DNA of 64,000 nucleotides from Bacteroidales bacterium UBA3844. GTDB lineage: Bacteria; Bacteroidota; Bacteroidia; Bacteroidales; Paludibacteraceae. The stretch is taken from contig DGHQ01000048.1 in assembly GCA_002392915.1 (NCBI GenBank), positions 5,552 to 69,551 on the forward strand, read 5' to 3'. The notes beneath the pieces were generated by a model. It did no database searches. It saw only the letters and a list, made by a program, of their open reading frames with translations, and was not told the DNA's origin. This document shows, in pieces, positions 54,019 through 63,463 of this stretch (positions within the stretch are counted from its first letter, which is position 1; the number at the start of each line of letters is the position of its first letter). Made by a program: the position numbers and the translations under genes.

Positions 54019-55037
54019 TTGCTTGTTGTTCCCTTCCACCATAGTTTTTCGCCTACTATATGCAGACCTTTGTCAATATTGTTGCTGTAGATCATTCCTG
54101 TGCCAAGACCTTGCGGAATATCCACACTGATTGTCGACGACCATTGTGCGATGGCAAGCAGACCAACATTGCTTTCAAGCGCTGATGTCGCCCAATAGCC
54201 GATGCCTCGTTCTTTGGCTGTTTTTATCCATTGATTGGCACCGGATAGTCCACCGCATAATGTCGGTTTCAAAATGATATATTGAGGTTTGACAGTGTCG
54301 AGCAACACAGCCATTTCATCCGCACTTTTGGTTCCGATCAACGATTCATCAAGTGCAATGTCGACTCGGCTTTTCGCACAGCAGTGTGTAAGACCAGCAA
54401 TGTCTGCTACTTTCACCGGCTGTTCGATGGAATGGATATCAAGAGAATGAAGAACAGGTTCCACCTCTTGTAGATAGAAATCAGGTGTATAGGCGCAATT
54501 AGCGTCTACACGCATGGTTATTGAGTTGCCAAACTCTGCTCGCATAGCTTTGAGCAGATTCATCTCTTTGTTGAAGTCTTTGCTGCCGATTTTGAATTTC
54601 AGGCAACGGAATCCCAAATCATATTTTTCTTTTGCACGACGCAGCATAACATCTATCTCTCCCATCCATACGAGTCCATTGATGCGTATCCCATCTTTCC
54701 CATTGCAGAAAGGTGTGTCGAAAATCTTTTCACTTCCGTTTCTCAACTGCATCTCAGCACATTCGAATGCGAATTTTGCGGAGGAAAGATTCGTGAAATC
54801 AATTTTTGTCAAGTCTCCATGTCGCTCATACTCAGCAGCTTTTGACTTCAGAATATCATATAGACATTCGCCATATTCCGGGCTTAATCCATATAACGGA
54901 GCACACTCACCCATACCAGAATTGCCGTTTTCATCGGTGATTTTGATATAGTATGCGGTATGATCGTCGAGTGATCCACGAGATGTAAACACACGCTCGT
55001 TGAAAATCAGTTTATATGGAGTAATGGAAACTTTCAT
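54015..55037 (-). CDS. menC: o-Succinylbenzoate synthase (MenC)
   Basis: MenC dehydrates SHCHC to o-succinylbenzoate in menaquinone synthesis. The product has 340 residues with the enolase-superfamily layout: N-terminal capping domain (SRGSLDDHTAYYIKITDENG) and a TIM barrel. The barrel has the catalytic Lys in FRCLKFKIGSKDF, the metal ligands in RVDANCAY, SIEQPV and DIALDES, and the second Lys in YIILKPTLCGG. It lies next to menB on the same strand with a 54-base gap, which supports a menaquinone role over the related muconate cycloisomerases. Confidence 0.9.
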   Translation of the reverse strand: MKVSITPYKLIFNERVFTSRGSLDDHTAYYIKITDENGNSGMGECAPLYGLSPEYGECLYDILKSKAAEYERHGDLTKIDFTNLSSAKFAFECAEMQLRNGSEKIFDTPFCNGKDGIRINGLVWMGEIDVMLRRAKEKYDLGFRCLKFKIGSKDFNKEMNLLKAMRAEFGNSITMRVDANCAYTPDFYLQEVEPVLHSLDIHSIEQPVKVADIAGLTHCCAKSRVDIALDESLIGTKSADEMAVLLDTVKPQYIILKPTLCGGLSGANQWIKTAKERGIGYWATSALESNVGLLAIAQWSSTISVDIPQGLGTGMIYSNNIDKGLHIVGEKLWWKGTTSK

Positions 55038-55091
55038 TTAATAGATTGATGGTTGATGATTGATGGTGAATGATTGCCATCAATCTTGTTG

Positions 55092-55907
55092 TTATGGGAA
55101 TTTTGGATATTTAGAGAAATCAGGTTTTCTCTTTTCCAAGAATGCCTTCGAACCTTCGTGTGCTTCATCTAGATTATAGTAGAGCATTGTCATGTCTCCT
55201 GCAAACTCCTGGATTCCTACCTGACCATCAAGCTCTGCATTTAATCCTCGTTTGATCATACGCAGTGCGAGTGGCGACAATTCCATCATTTTCTCTGCCC
55301 ATTCCACATATGCATCCTCCAGTTGAGCCAATGGCACAACTCTGTTCACCAATCCCCAGTCCAAAGCCTGTTGTGCTGTGTATTGCTGGCAAAGGAACCA
55401 TATTTCTCGTGTACGTTTCTGACCAATCACTGATGCCATATACGATGAACCGAATCCCGCGTCAAAACTGCCGACTCTAGGACCTGTCTGTCCGAATTTG
55501 GCATTTTCAGATGCGATAGTAAGGTCGCAGACAACGTGGAGCACATGTCCTCCACCAATGGCATAACCATTCACAGCGGCAATAACTGGTTTGGGCAGAC
55601 TGCGTATCTGCTTCTGCACGTCAAGCACCGACAAACGTGGCACTCCACCCTCGTCGATATATCCACCTTTACCTTTGCAGTGCATATCTCCGCCGGCGCA
55701 GAAGGCAACGTCGCCTGCACCTGTCAGCACCACCACATTGATGTCGGAATGTTCACGGCATATTGCCAATGCGTCAGACATCTCAGCGGTAGTAAGCGGT
55801 GTGAAAGCGTTGCGATAACGCTCCCTGTTGATTGTGATGCGGGCTATTCCGTTGTAGAAATCAAAGATGATCTCCTTATATTCTTTTATGGTTGTCCAAT
55901 TTCTCAT
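55092..55907 (-). CDS. menB: 1,4-Dihydroxy-2-naphthoyl-CoA synthase (MenB)
   Basis: MenB closes the naphthoquinone ring from o-succinylbenzoyl-CoA. The product has 271 residues in the crotonase fold. Motifs include [20 protein letters not shown], the oxyanion loop [20 protein letters not shown], and the MenB-specific [20 protein letters not shown] then [20 protein letters not shown]. The N-terminus [20 protein letters not shown] is typical. It lies 27 bases after murA and precedes menC. Other men genes (menD, menE, menF) are not in the window. Confidence 0.94.
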   Translation of the reverse strand: MRNWTTIKEYKEIIFDFYNGIARITINRERYRNAFTPLTTAEMSDALAICREHSDINVVVLTGAGDVAFCAGGDMHCKGKGGYIDEGGVPRLSVLDVQKQIRSLPKPVIAAVNGYAIGGGHVLHVVCDLTIASENAKFGQTGPRVGSFDAGFGSSYMASVIGQKRTREIWFLCQQYTAQQALDWGLVNRVVPLAQLEDAYVEWAEKMMELSPLALRMIKRGLNAELDGQVGIQEFAGDMTMLYYNLDEAHEGSKAFLEKRKPDFSKYPKFP

Positions 55908-55934
55908 GATTACACTTAAATAAAATAGAACACA

Positions 55935-57245
55935 TTATCCGACACGTGATATGCGTGCGCCAAGAGCTTTCAATCTTTCGTCGATCTGCTCATATCCACG
56001 GTCGATCTGGTCGATGTTGGAGATTGTGCTTGTGCCGTCCGCACTTAAAGCGGCGATCAAAAGCGCGATACCAGCACGTATATCTGGCGACGACATCTTA
56101 GCTCCACGAAGTTTGCCTCCCTTGCCAAGACCAATCACTGTGGCACGGTGAGGATCGCATAAAATGATCTGCGCACCCATATCGATCAGTTTGTCGACGA
56201 AGAACAAACGGCTTTCAAACATCTTCTGATGAATCAAGACGCTTCCTTCTGCCATGACAGCAACCACAAGGAATACAGATAGTAAGTCTGGAGTCAATCC
56301 AGGCCATGGAGCATCTGAAATAGTAAGGATTCCGCCGTCTATGAATTTGTCTATCACCATTGGTGTAGAGCCATGCACAACGATGTCGTCTCCCACGATT
56401 TCCATATCCACACCTATTTTCTTGAATGCAGACGGGATGATTCCCAAATCTGGCATATTGACATTCTTGATTGTGATTTCCGACTTTGTCATAGCTGCCA
56501 TACCGATGAAACTTCCTACCTCGATCATGTCTGGAAGCAGACGGTGTGTGCATCCGTTAAGTTTGTCCACTCCTTCAATTGTGAGCAGGTTGGAACCTAT
56601 ACCTGAGATTTTAGCGCCCATCTTCACAAGCATCTTGCAAAGTTGCTGCACGTATGGTTCACATGCCGCATTGTAGATAGTTGTGGTGCCTTTGGCAAGA
56701 GTCGCAGCCATCACTATGTTGGCGGTACCTGTCACAGATGCCTCCTCAAGAAGCATATATTTGCCGGTCAGACCATTTTTTGTGCCTACACGGTAGAGGC
56801 TGCCTTCCGCGTCGTAGTTGAATTCCGCACCAAGTTCGATCAAACCGTGGAAGTGGGTATCCAAGCGTCGTCTTCCTATCTTATCGCCTCCTGGCTGAGG
56901 GATGATAGCTTTTCCGAAGCGAGCCAAAAGAGGTCCGATAAGCATCACTGATCCACGGAGCATTGTGCATGATTTGGCAAACTCCTCAGTTTCAATATAG
57001 TTAAGATTTACATTTGAGGCACAGAAAATATAAGTGTCCTTGCTAATCTTTCTTACACTTACGCCAAGGTTGATTAGCAACTGAATTAGGTTGTTGACAT
57101 CAAGGATATCAGGCACATTGCTGATTTCTATTTCTCCTTCAGAAAGCAATGTGGCGCAAATCACCTGTAATGCCTCGTTTTTTGCGCCAGCCGGTGTGAT
57201 TTCACCGGATAGACGGTAGCCGCCTTCAATTACAAATTTTGCCAT
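55935..57245 (-). CDS. murA: UDP-N-acetylglucosamine 1-carboxyvinyltransferase (MurA) with Asp at the active-site Cys position
   Basis: MurA transfers enolpyruvyl from PEP to UDP-GlcNAc, the first committed step of peptidoglycan synthesis. The product has 436 residues. The conserved AGAKNEALQVICATLLSEGE opens the enzyme. In the active-site loop the usual PGGCxIG reads PGGDKIGRRRLDTHFHG, so Asp121 replaces the Cys (E. coli Cys115) that fosfomycin alkylates. The Asp form is known to be active and fosfomycin resistant in other bacteria. The rest (EASVTGTANIVMAATLA, DMIEVGSFIGMAA, APWPGLTPDLLS) is normal. Its ATG shares a base with the upstream flavin reductase stop. Confidence 0.94.
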   Translation of the reverse strand: MAKFVIEGGYRLSGEITPAGAKNEALQVICATLLSEGEIEISNVPDILDVNNLIQLLINLGVSVRKISKDTYIFCASNVNLNYIETEEFAKSCTMLRGSVMLIGPLLARFGKAIIPQPGGDKIGRRRLDTHFHGLIELGAEFNYDAEGSLYRVGTKNGLTGKYMLLEEASVTGTANIVMAATLAKGTTTIYNAACEPYVQQLCKMLVKMGAKISGIGSNLLTIEGVDKLNGCTHRLLPDMIEVGSFIGMAAMTKSEITIKNVNMPDLGIIPSAFKKIGVDMEIVGDDIVVHGSTPMVIDKFIDGGILTISDAPWPGLTPDLLSVFLVVAVMAEGSVLIHQKMFESRLFFVDKLIDMGAQIILCDPHRATVIGLGKGGKLRGAKMSSPDIRAGIALLIAALSADGTSTISNIDQIDRGYEQIDERLKALGARISRVG

Positions 57246-57829
57246 TATTTAGTTCTTTGTTTTTTATTCTTTTTTCTTACAGACCATCCGAAAGTGCCGA
57301 TCATCTCTCCGAGCGTATAGTATTCGCCATGTGAGTAAGCGATCAGGTCAGCTTTGTCAAGTTGGAATCTTCCTGTCTGATTATCAATATATTTGTCATC
57401 TGCCAACACATTCACCACGTCAGCGATAAACATGTCGTGGCTGCCAAGTTTCACAATTTCACGCACTTTGCATTCAATTGAAAGCGGAGATTCCTCTATG
57501 TAGACGGAATTGACCACCGCTGTTTTTTGGGGAGTCAGACGAGCCTCCTTGAATTTGTCGTGATCCCTACCCGACTTCACGCCGCACCAGTCTGTGGCTT
57601 TGGCAATTGACTTGGAAGTAAGGTTGATGACAAATTCCCCAGTACGCTTGATAATCTCGTAGCTGTGTCGCTCCGGACGAATCGAGACGTAGCACATAGG
57701 AGGATTAGTGCAAATGGTGCCCACCCAGCTTGCGGTGAATACGTTGTAGCTTTCAGCGTCGTCACCACAAGAAATCAGTGCGGCAGGCACTGGGTATATC
57801 ATATTTCCTGGCTTGAATGTCAGTTTCAT
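57245..57829 (-). CDS. Flavin reductase family protein
   Basis: The product has 194 residues in the flavin-reductase-like split-barrel fold. NMIYPVPAALISCGDDAESY and FTASWVGTICTNPPMCYVSI then RPERHSYEIIKRTGEFVINL carry the FMN-binding pattern, and HDMFIADVVNVLADD lies near the end. A basic tail ends KKNKKQRTK. It is coupled at both ends: its ATG shares a base with the pyrI stop, and its stop with murA's ATG. Substrate unknown; other members reduce FMN or act as flavoproteins of unassigned role. Confidence 0.87.
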   Translation of the reverse strand: MKLTFKPGNMIYPVPAALISCGDDAESYNVFTASWVGTICTNPPMCYVSIRPERHSYEIIKRTGEFVINLTSKSIAKATDWCGVKSGRDHDKFKEARLTPQKTAVVNSVYIEESPLSIECKVREIVKLGSHDMFIADVVNVLADDKYIDNQTGRFQLDKADLIAYSHGEYYTLGEMIGTFGWSVRKKNKKQRTK

Positions 57830-58290
57830 TACAACACAACGATATCCTCAACGTCAACAGTCTTCTCGCAATAATGGCAGACGTATGTCTCTGCTGACGG
57901 GTGAAGCTGACGGAATTTAGTCTTCATTGGTTCGTTGTTTGTGATACATTTAGGGTTCAGGCATTTCACCACTCCAACAACCTCCTGTGGATAGTTCAAA
58001 GCCATTTTTTCCACCACCTTGTAATCACGGATAATGTTGATCTTTGCATGAGGAGCGATAAGAGCAACTTTGTTCACCTCTGTCTGTTCTAGGAATTTTT
58101 CAGAGATTTTAATGATAGCCTTCTTGCCGAGCTTGGCGCTGTCAAGGTTGTATCCGAAAGTTATCTGGCTGTGTGTATTCTTAAGGTTAAGAATAGCGAT
58201 CACCTTGAAAAGCTTGTCTGAAGGAATATGGTCGATTACTGTACCCTCTTTAAGAGCGGCGACCTTTAATTCTTTATTGTCGATAGTCAT
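57829..58290 (-). CDS. pyrI: Aspartate carbamoyltransferase regulatory subunit (PyrI)
   Basis: PyrI confers allosteric control, with CTP inhibition and ATP activation, on PyrB. The product has 153 residues. The nucleotide-binding part has VAALKEGTVIDHIPSDKLFK. The C-terminal zinc site has its Cys in VKCLNPKCITNN and YVCHYCEKTVD. It lies 12 bases downstream of pyrB, the expected order. Confidence 0.94.
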   Translation of the reverse strand: MTIDNKELKVAALKEGTVIDHIPSDKLFKVIAILNLKNTHSQITFGYNLDSAKLGKKAIIKISEKFLEQTEVNKVALIAPHAKINIIRDYKVVEKMALNYPQEVVGVVKCLNPKCITNNEPMKTKFRQLHPSAETYVCHYCEKTVDVEDIVVL

Positions 58291-58302
58291 TGTAGCAAGA
58301 GA

Positions 58303-59214
58303 TTAAATTAAACCAAGAGCGTCACAAATCACTGCCTGACGGGCATACATCCCGTTTTTAGCCTGCTGGAAATAGTAAGCCTGTGGTGTATCGTCAACAT
58401 CATTGGCGATTTCGCCGACGCGAGGAAGCGGATGAAGGACCTTCATGTTTGGACGGGTGTTCTCTAGCATTGAAGCGCAAAGAGTGTACACGTTCTTTAC
58501 TCTTTCGTATTCCATAAGGTCGGAGAAACGTTCCTTCTGCACTCTTGTCATATATAATATATCGGTATTGCCAATCACATCCTGTGACAATTCCTTCAAA
58601 TCTTGGAAAGGAATATTGTTTTCCTTGCAGAACAACTTATATTTCTCAGGCATTGCCAACTCTATAGGAGCGACGAAATTAAAAGTTGGAGAGAAGTGTG
58701 ACATTGCCATAATAAGCGAGTGGACGGTGCGTCCGTACTTCAAGTCGCCAACCATTGTGATGTTGATATCGTTAAGTCTGCCCTGAGTCTGCTGGATTGT
58801 GAAAAGGTCTAGCATCGTTTGAGTAGGATGCTGGTTAGCACCGTCGCCCGCATTGATAATAGGAACATCAGTGACCTCAGACGCATATCTTGCAGCTCCC
58901 TCGATATGGTGTCGCATTACGATAACATCCGCATAATTGCTCACCATCTTAATTGTGTCCTTTAAGGTCTCTCCTTTGGATGTGCTGGAAGTGGCAGCGT
59001 CGCTGAAACCGATGACTCTTGCGCCAAGACGGTTGGCTGCGGTCTCAAAACTCAAACGTGTGCGAGTAGAAGGTTCAAAGAAAAGTGTTGCCACAACCTT
59101 TCCATGCAGTATCATTTGATTGGGGTTCTTCTCAAACTCTTTAGCGGCAGACAACACTCTTAAAATATCGTCTTTGCTGTAGTCTGTAATAGAAACCAAA
59201 CTTTTACCTTTCAT
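58303..59214 (-). CDS. pyrB: Aspartate carbamoyltransferase catalytic subunit (PyrB)
   Basis: PyrB makes carbamoyl aspartate, the committed step in pyrimidine synthesis. The product has 303 residues. Carbamoyl-phosphate loop [20 protein letters not shown], then [14 protein letters not shown] (the 80s loop), [37 protein letters not shown] and [15 protein letters not shown] are all present. It is the first gene of a seven-gene minus-strand run. The leader to about 59300 is AT-rich; a -7-like TAATTTAG lies upstream, weak. Pyrimidine-responsive control would be expected, but no attenuator was found. Confidence 0.95.
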   Translation of the reverse strand: MKGKSLVSITDYSKDDILRVLSAAKEFEKNPNQMILHGKVVATLFFEPSTRTRLSFETAANRLGARVIGFSDAATSSTSKGETLKDTIKMVSNYADVIVMRHHIEGAARYASEVTDVPIINAGDGANQHPTQTMLDLFTIQQTQGRLNDINITMVGDLKYGRTVHSLIMAMSHFSPTFNFVAPIELAMPEKYKLFCKENNIPFQDLKELSQDVIGNTDILYMTRVQKERFSDLMEYERVKNVYTLCASMLENTRPNMKVLHPLPRVGEIANDVDDTPQAYYFQQAKNGMYARQAVICDALGLI

Positions 59215-59315
59215 TGTATGACTTATCTAAAAATTACGATGCTAAATTACAACAATTTTGCAAAAACTTAAAACAATAAAGCAACAAAGAATTAATGATA
59301 ATAAAAAAAACTCAC

Positions 59316-59323
59316 TATATTTG
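59316..59323 (+). promoter_or_regulatory. -7 element of the parAB promoter
   Basis: TATATTTG followed by CG, 40 bases before parA. The 149-base divergent gap (59215-59363) between pyrB and parA holds no gene. Confidence 0.6.
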
Positions 59324-59363
59324 CGAACGAAAAAAGATTTAGAATTTTTATAACAAAGAATTT

Positions 59364-60155
59364 ATGGGCAAGATCATAGCAATAGTTAATCAAAAAGGCG
59401 GTGTCGGCAAAACGACAACGACTGTGAACTTGGGCGCTTGTTTGGCTACGTTAGACAAGAAAGTTCTTATAATTGATGCGGACCCTCAGGCTAATGCTTC
59501 GTCTGGATTGGGTTTGGATATTTCCGAACTCAACAACACTATATACGAATGTATGTTGGATGGAGCCAATCCAAAGGATGGAGTGCAGAACACTAGTCTT
59601 GAGTGTTTGAAGATTTTGCCTTCTCATATTGACCTTGTGGGAGCAGAGATCGAACTTCTTCAGGTGGAAGAGCGAGAGAGCGTTTTGAAAAAAGTGCTTG
59701 CGGGGATCAAAGATGACTACGACTTTATTCTAATCGATTGCTCACCTTCTCTTGGTATGGTCACTGTCAACGCCCTGACAGCTGCCGACTCTGTGCTTAT
59801 TCCTGTCCAGGCTGAATATTTTGCACTTGAAGGTATCGCTAAGTTGGTCAATACAATGCAGATTGTAAAGAAAAAGTTGAATCCGTCTCTTTCTATAGAA
59901 GGTTTCCTTATCACTATGTATGACCCTCGCGCAAGATTGGGTCGCCAGGTGATTGAGGAGATCACTCGTTACTTCGGCGAAATGACTTTCCAGACGGTAA
60001 TCAACAGAAATGTGAAACTGGCAGAGGCTCCAAGCTTCGGACAGAGCATTATAGAATATGATATTGAAAGTAAGGGCGCTCAGAACTATATGCAGTTCAC
60101 TCAGGAGTTCCTTGCTCGCAACGCATCAAAAACATATTCTGGAGAACTTAAATAA
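59364..60155 (+). CDS. parA: Chromosome partitioning ATPase ParA (Soj)
   Basis: ParA segregates replicated origins with ParB. The product has 263 residues. The deviant Walker A is VNQKGGVGKTTTTVNLGACL, followed by LIIDADPQANASSGLGLDIS, DFILIDCSPSLGMVTVNALT and PVQAEYFALEGIAKLVNTMQ. ParB follows after 6 bases. No clear parS site was found near, though a weak match lies in the DUF349 gene. Confidence 0.95.
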   Translation: MGKIIAIVNQKGGVGKTTTTVNLGACLATLDKKVLIIDADPQANASSGLGLDISELNNTIYECMLDGANPKDGVQNTSLECLKILPSHIDLVGAEIELLQVEERESVLKKVLAGIKDDYDFILIDCSPSLGMVTVNALTAADSVLIPVQAEYFALEGIAKLVNTMQIVKKKLNPSLSIEGFLITMYDPRARLGRQVIEEITRYFGEMTFQTVINRNVKLAEAPSFGQSIIEYDIESKGAQNYMQFTQEFLARNASKTYSGELK

Positions 60156-60161
60156 CATAAG

Positions 60162-61109
60162 ATGCTGAACAACAATAACAAAAATAAATTTAAGCCTGGT
60201 GGTCTGGGCAAAGGTCTTGGCGCTCTGTTAGGCGACAAGAATATGTCCGATGAGAAAAAGGCTGAGGTAGAGGAAAAAATTGAGAATCTAAAAGGGTCTT
60301 CTTCTCTTGAAGAGATTTCTTTGGATCTTATTGAAGCTAATCCAGACCAGCCTCGACGCGAGTTTGACTCTGAAAAGATGCAGGAACTTGCCGATTCCAT
60401 CAAGCAGATTGGTGTCATTCAGGCTATTACAGTTCGTAAAGTAGGCGACAAATATCAGATTATCTCTGGTGAACGCCGTTATAGAGCGTCAAAACTAGCT
60501 GGTTGCACTACTATTCCAGCTTACATCAAGGATATTTCAGACAACGAGGTGCAGGAGATGGCTCTTGTGGAGAATATCCAGCGTGAGGATTTGAATGCAG
60601 TGGAAATTGCGATGGCTTACCAGAATTTGATGCAGGTGTGCAACTACACTCAGGAGCAGGTGAGCGAGAGAGTTGGAAAAAACAGATCTACTGTAACTAA
60701 CTATCTCCGTATCCTTCGTTTGCCAGCGCCTGTTCAGGTGGGCTTGAAGGAGCGCAAGATTGAGATGGGTCACGCACGTGCCCTGCTTGGTTTGGATGAT
60801 GAAAACGAAATTATCCAGGCTTATCAGAAAGTGGTGAGAGACTGTTTGTCTGTAAGAAAAACGGAGCAGATGGTGCAGGATGAAAAATCTAAAAAGTTCG
60901 ATTCTGATCCTGAGACTCCTGCCAAACCATCAAAACAGTTGCCAGAGGAGTATGAGGCATTAAAGAACCGTTTGCAGAAAATCTTTAATGTGAAGTCGGA
61001 TTTGGTTCGCAACAATAAGGGTGCAGGAAAGATTACCATTCCGTTCGGAAGTGATGATGAACTTGAAAAGATCATAGAAACATTGGATAGCATCCAGAGA
61101 GGTGAATAA
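60162..61109 (+). CDS. parB: Chromosome partitioning protein ParB (Spo0J)
   Basis: ParB binds parS and spreads on DNA as a CTP-dependent clamp. The product has 315 residues. The N-terminus GLGKGLGALLGD is typical, the CTPase/ParB domain has LIEANPDQPRREFD and ISGERRYRASKLAGCTTIPA then VENIQREDLNAVE, and the HTH is YTQEQVSERVGKNRSTVTNY. The C-terminal dimerisation part follows a Lys/Pro-rich linker. The stop overlaps the next gene's GTG start. Confidence 0.95.
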   Translation: MLNNNNKNKFKPGGLGKGLGALLGDKNMSDEKKAEVEEKIENLKGSSSLEEISLDLIEANPDQPRREFDSEKMQELADSIKQIGVIQAITVRKVGDKYQIISGERRYRASKLAGCTTIPAYIKDISDNEVQEMALVENIQREDLNAVEIAMAYQNLMQVCNYTQEQVSERVGKNRSTVTNYLRILRLPAPVQVGLKERKIEMGHARALLGLDDENEIIQAYQKVVRDCLSVRKTEQMVQDEKSKKFDSDPETPAKPSKQLPEEYEALKNRLQKIFNVKSDLVRNNKGAGKITIPFGSDDELEKIIETLDSIQRGE

Positions 61110-61917
61110 GTTGGAATATACAAAAAAAATAATAGTCTCACTTATGTTCATTGCAAATTGCATCATTGCTTTTTGCAATGATTCTCTTTCTGTGGCAAAC
61201 GAAGTGACTCCGACAGTTGCTGATAGCGTCCATTCGCAAAACAATGCCGTTGCAGACAGTGTGAATTCAGCAGTCGCCACTACCGCAGACAGTCTGAATA
61301 ACGTTGTCGTTGCGGACAGTGCCGACGCTTATGTGATGTCGAATTCTGATAATGTTGCCGCACCGTCGAAACAAAGGAGATCAAGAAAAAGAGCTGGTGA
61401 AGAGTATTGGATGCCGGATCCTAAAAAGGCAATGTGGCTATCTCTTTTATTGCCCGGTGCCGGTCAGATCTACAACCGTTCATATTGGAAGGTGCCTTTG
61501 ATTTATGGACTTGGAATAGGAAGTTTTTATGTAGTCTCTTTCCAAGGACGAATGTATAAGGAATATTCTGCAGCCTACTACTCTTTGGTGGACAATGATC
61601 CTAAGACACGTGACTTTGATCCTATCTTTGAAGGATTGGGTAAAGTGGACGACGATTGGAAAAAGAAAGTGCTGGAACAAAAGATGAACACATACAGAAG
61701 ATATAGAGACATGTGTATTTTCGCATCTGTATTGCTATATGTCGGCAATGCTTTGGATGCATTTGTGGATGCCCACCTTTATGATTTTTCTATATCGGAA
61801 GATTTATCACTGAATATCAGACCAGAAATTAAATATGATGAACATTATGCAACTGTGAAAGGATCCCAACAGACTTTAGGATTGAAATTCACGTTGAATT
61901 TTGGAAACAGAAAATAA
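61102..61917 (+). CDS. DUF5683-domain membrane protein
   Basis: The product has 271 residues. Hydrophobic N-terminus (IIVSLMFIANCIIAF), then a low-complexity Ala/Ser/Asp/Val segment built from repeated VADSV/ADSxN units (about residues 35-75), then basic KQRRSRKRAGEEYW. The DUF5683 core is MPDPKKAMWLSLLLPGAGQI then YNRSYWKVPLIYGLGIGSFY. It starts with GTG overlapping the parB end. It is regularly between parB and mltD in Bacteroidetes, as I recall. Function unknown; an envelope role is likely. Confidence 0.85.
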   Translation: MNKLEYTKKIIVSLMFIANCIIAFCNDSLSVANEVTPTVADSVHSQNNAVADSVNSAVATTADSLNNVVVADSADAYVMSNSDNVAAPSKQRRSRKRAGEEYWMPDPKKAMWLSLLLPGAGQIYNRSYWKVPLIYGLGIGSFYVVSFQGRMYKEYSAAYYSLVDNDPKTRDFDPIFEGLGKVDDDWKKKVLEQKMNTYRRYRDMCIFASVLLYVGNALDAFVDAHLYDFSISEDLSLNIRPEIKYDEHYATVKGSQQTLGLKFTLNFGNRK

Positions 61918-61919
61918 AA

Positions 61920-63287
61920 ATGATCAAGAAATTTATTTCCGTTGTTGCGGCAATTACCTTCAACTCTTTTATAGGTTTATCTTATGCTGCAGCGGATAAC
62001 AATGAAAACGAGGAAGTTGCAGAGGCGGAAGACAATGAAGCTGAATCAGAGGCAGAAGACGACGATGTTGCGTTAGAAATACCTGTCGATTCTACTATTT
62101 CACAAAAGGATACATCAGATTGTGATGAAATTAAGGATGTGGCATGTCTTCATGTGCCAGAGGCTATGGAAATCAGTTTGGACAGCCTGATCAACGCATA
62201 TCGCAAGAATTATTTGCAGTCGGATTGTATCACGGATTCCATTGGAGAAGTGTTGGAGGACAGTGTCTATATCGAAAGACTGAAGGCAATTCCGTCGATT
62301 ATGGAGATGAACTATAATAATATAGTCAAGAGATACATTGAGCTATACACTGTGAAGAAGAGAAAGCAGGTGGAATATATGCTCGGTCTAGGCAAATACT
62401 ATTTCCCTATATTTGAAGACGTGCTTGATAGTGAGCAGATGCCGATAGAATTGAAGTATCTGCCAGTGATCGAGTCTGCTCTTAATCCACGTGCATTCTC
62501 AAGAGCAGGAGCGTCTGGACTGTGGCAGTTCATGTTTTCCACAGGAAAAATGTACGGACTAGATGGCAATAGTTTGGTGGATGAGCGTCGAGATCCATTC
62601 AAGTCGACCCATGCCGCTGCCAAATATTTGAAGAATCTTTACGGAATATATAAAGATTGGTCGCTTGTGATTGCGGCATACAACTGTGGACCGGGAAATG
62701 TGAACAAGGCGATTCGTCGTTCGGGTGGCAAACGAGATTATTGGGCTATCTACCCTTTCCTACCGCGTGAGACACGTGGATATGTGCCTGCGTTTATTGC
62801 CGCCACATACACGATGACATACTATGCGGAGCATAAGATTTGTCCGGCAAATATCCAGTTCCCTCTTGCGTGTGACACTGTCCATACATCCAAGCGTATG
62901 AGTCTGCAGCAGATAGCCGCAATCTTAGGACAGGATGTTGAGATATTGAGAAATTTGAATCCTCAGTATCGACGCGATATCATTCCAGGCTCAAAGGATT
63001 ACACCCTCTGTTTGCCAAGTTCGGCAGTCAACGGATTCATAGAGCATGAAGACACAATCTGCAATTATAAGAAAGAGGAACTTTGTCCACAGCGTATACA
63101 GGTGGAGCCAGCGTCATACGGCAGAGGCTATTACGGACCAAGCAATGGACGTGTCTACAGAGTCCGTCAGGGAGATACTCTCGGAGCTATCGCAAGACGC
63201 AACAGAGTGAGTGTGGCACAAATCAAGAGATGGAACAATCTTCGTTCAGACAGATTGTCAATCGGACAAAAACTGATTGTGAGATAA
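61920..63287 (+). CDS. mltD: Membrane-bound lytic transglycosylase MltD-like with LysM
   Basis: This enzyme cleaves peptidoglycan glycan strands non-hydrolytically. The product has 455 residues: signal peptide (KKFISVVAAITFNSFIGLSY), an acidic Glu/Asp/Ala-rich linker, and an SLT domain with the catalytic Glu in LPVIESALNPRAFSRAGASG then LWQFM, GLDGNSLVDERRDPFKSTHA and YNCGPGNVNKAI. A weaker LysM-like part (LQQIAAILGQDVEILRNLNP) and a clear LysM at the end follow (RVRQGDTLGAIARRNRVSVA). Two bases separate it from the DUF5683 gene, so they are cotranscribed. It usually acts at outer sites of the wall. Confidence 0.92.
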   Translation: MIKKFISVVAAITFNSFIGLSYAAADNNENEEVAEAEDNEAESEAEDDDVALEIPVDSTISQKDTSDCDEIKDVACLHVPEAMEISLDSLINAYRKNYLQSDCITDSIGEVLEDSVYIERLKAIPSIMEMNYNNIVKRYIELYTVKKRKQVEYMLGLGKYYFPIFEDVLDSEQMPIELKYLPVIESALNPRAFSRAGASGLWQFMFSTGKMYGLDGNSLVDERRDPFKSTHAAAKYLKNLYGIYKDWSLVIAAYNCGPGNVNKAIRRSGGKRDYWAIYPFLPRETRGYVPAFIAATYTMTYYAEHKICPANIQFPLACDTVHTSKRMSLQQIAAILGQDVEILRNLNPQYRRDIIPGSKDYTLCLPSSAVNGFIEHEDTICNYKKEELCPQRIQVEPASYGRGYYGPSNGRVYRVRQGDTLGAIARRNRVSVAQIKRWNNLRSDRLSIGQKLIVR

Positions 63288-63319
63288 GAATATAATCTCC
63301 ATCGAGATTTTATCATAAC

Positions 63320-63367
63320 AGGCCACGGTTGGCAAAACGAGTAATGTTTTGGCTACTGTGGCCTTTA
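63320..63367 (+). terminator. Terminator after mltD
   Basis: AGGCCACGGT (63320-63329) pairs with ACTGTGGCCT (63355-63364), with an inner AAAAC/GTTTT stem, followed by TTAT. The GGCCACGGTTG word recurs at 63440-63450. Confidence 0.75.
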
Positions 63368-63463
63368 TAATTCATAATTCATAATTGTGGGGAAATACAT
63401 CTGAGGAATTTATTTGAACAACATTTATCATTTATATCCGGCCACGGTTGTAAAACAAGTTTA

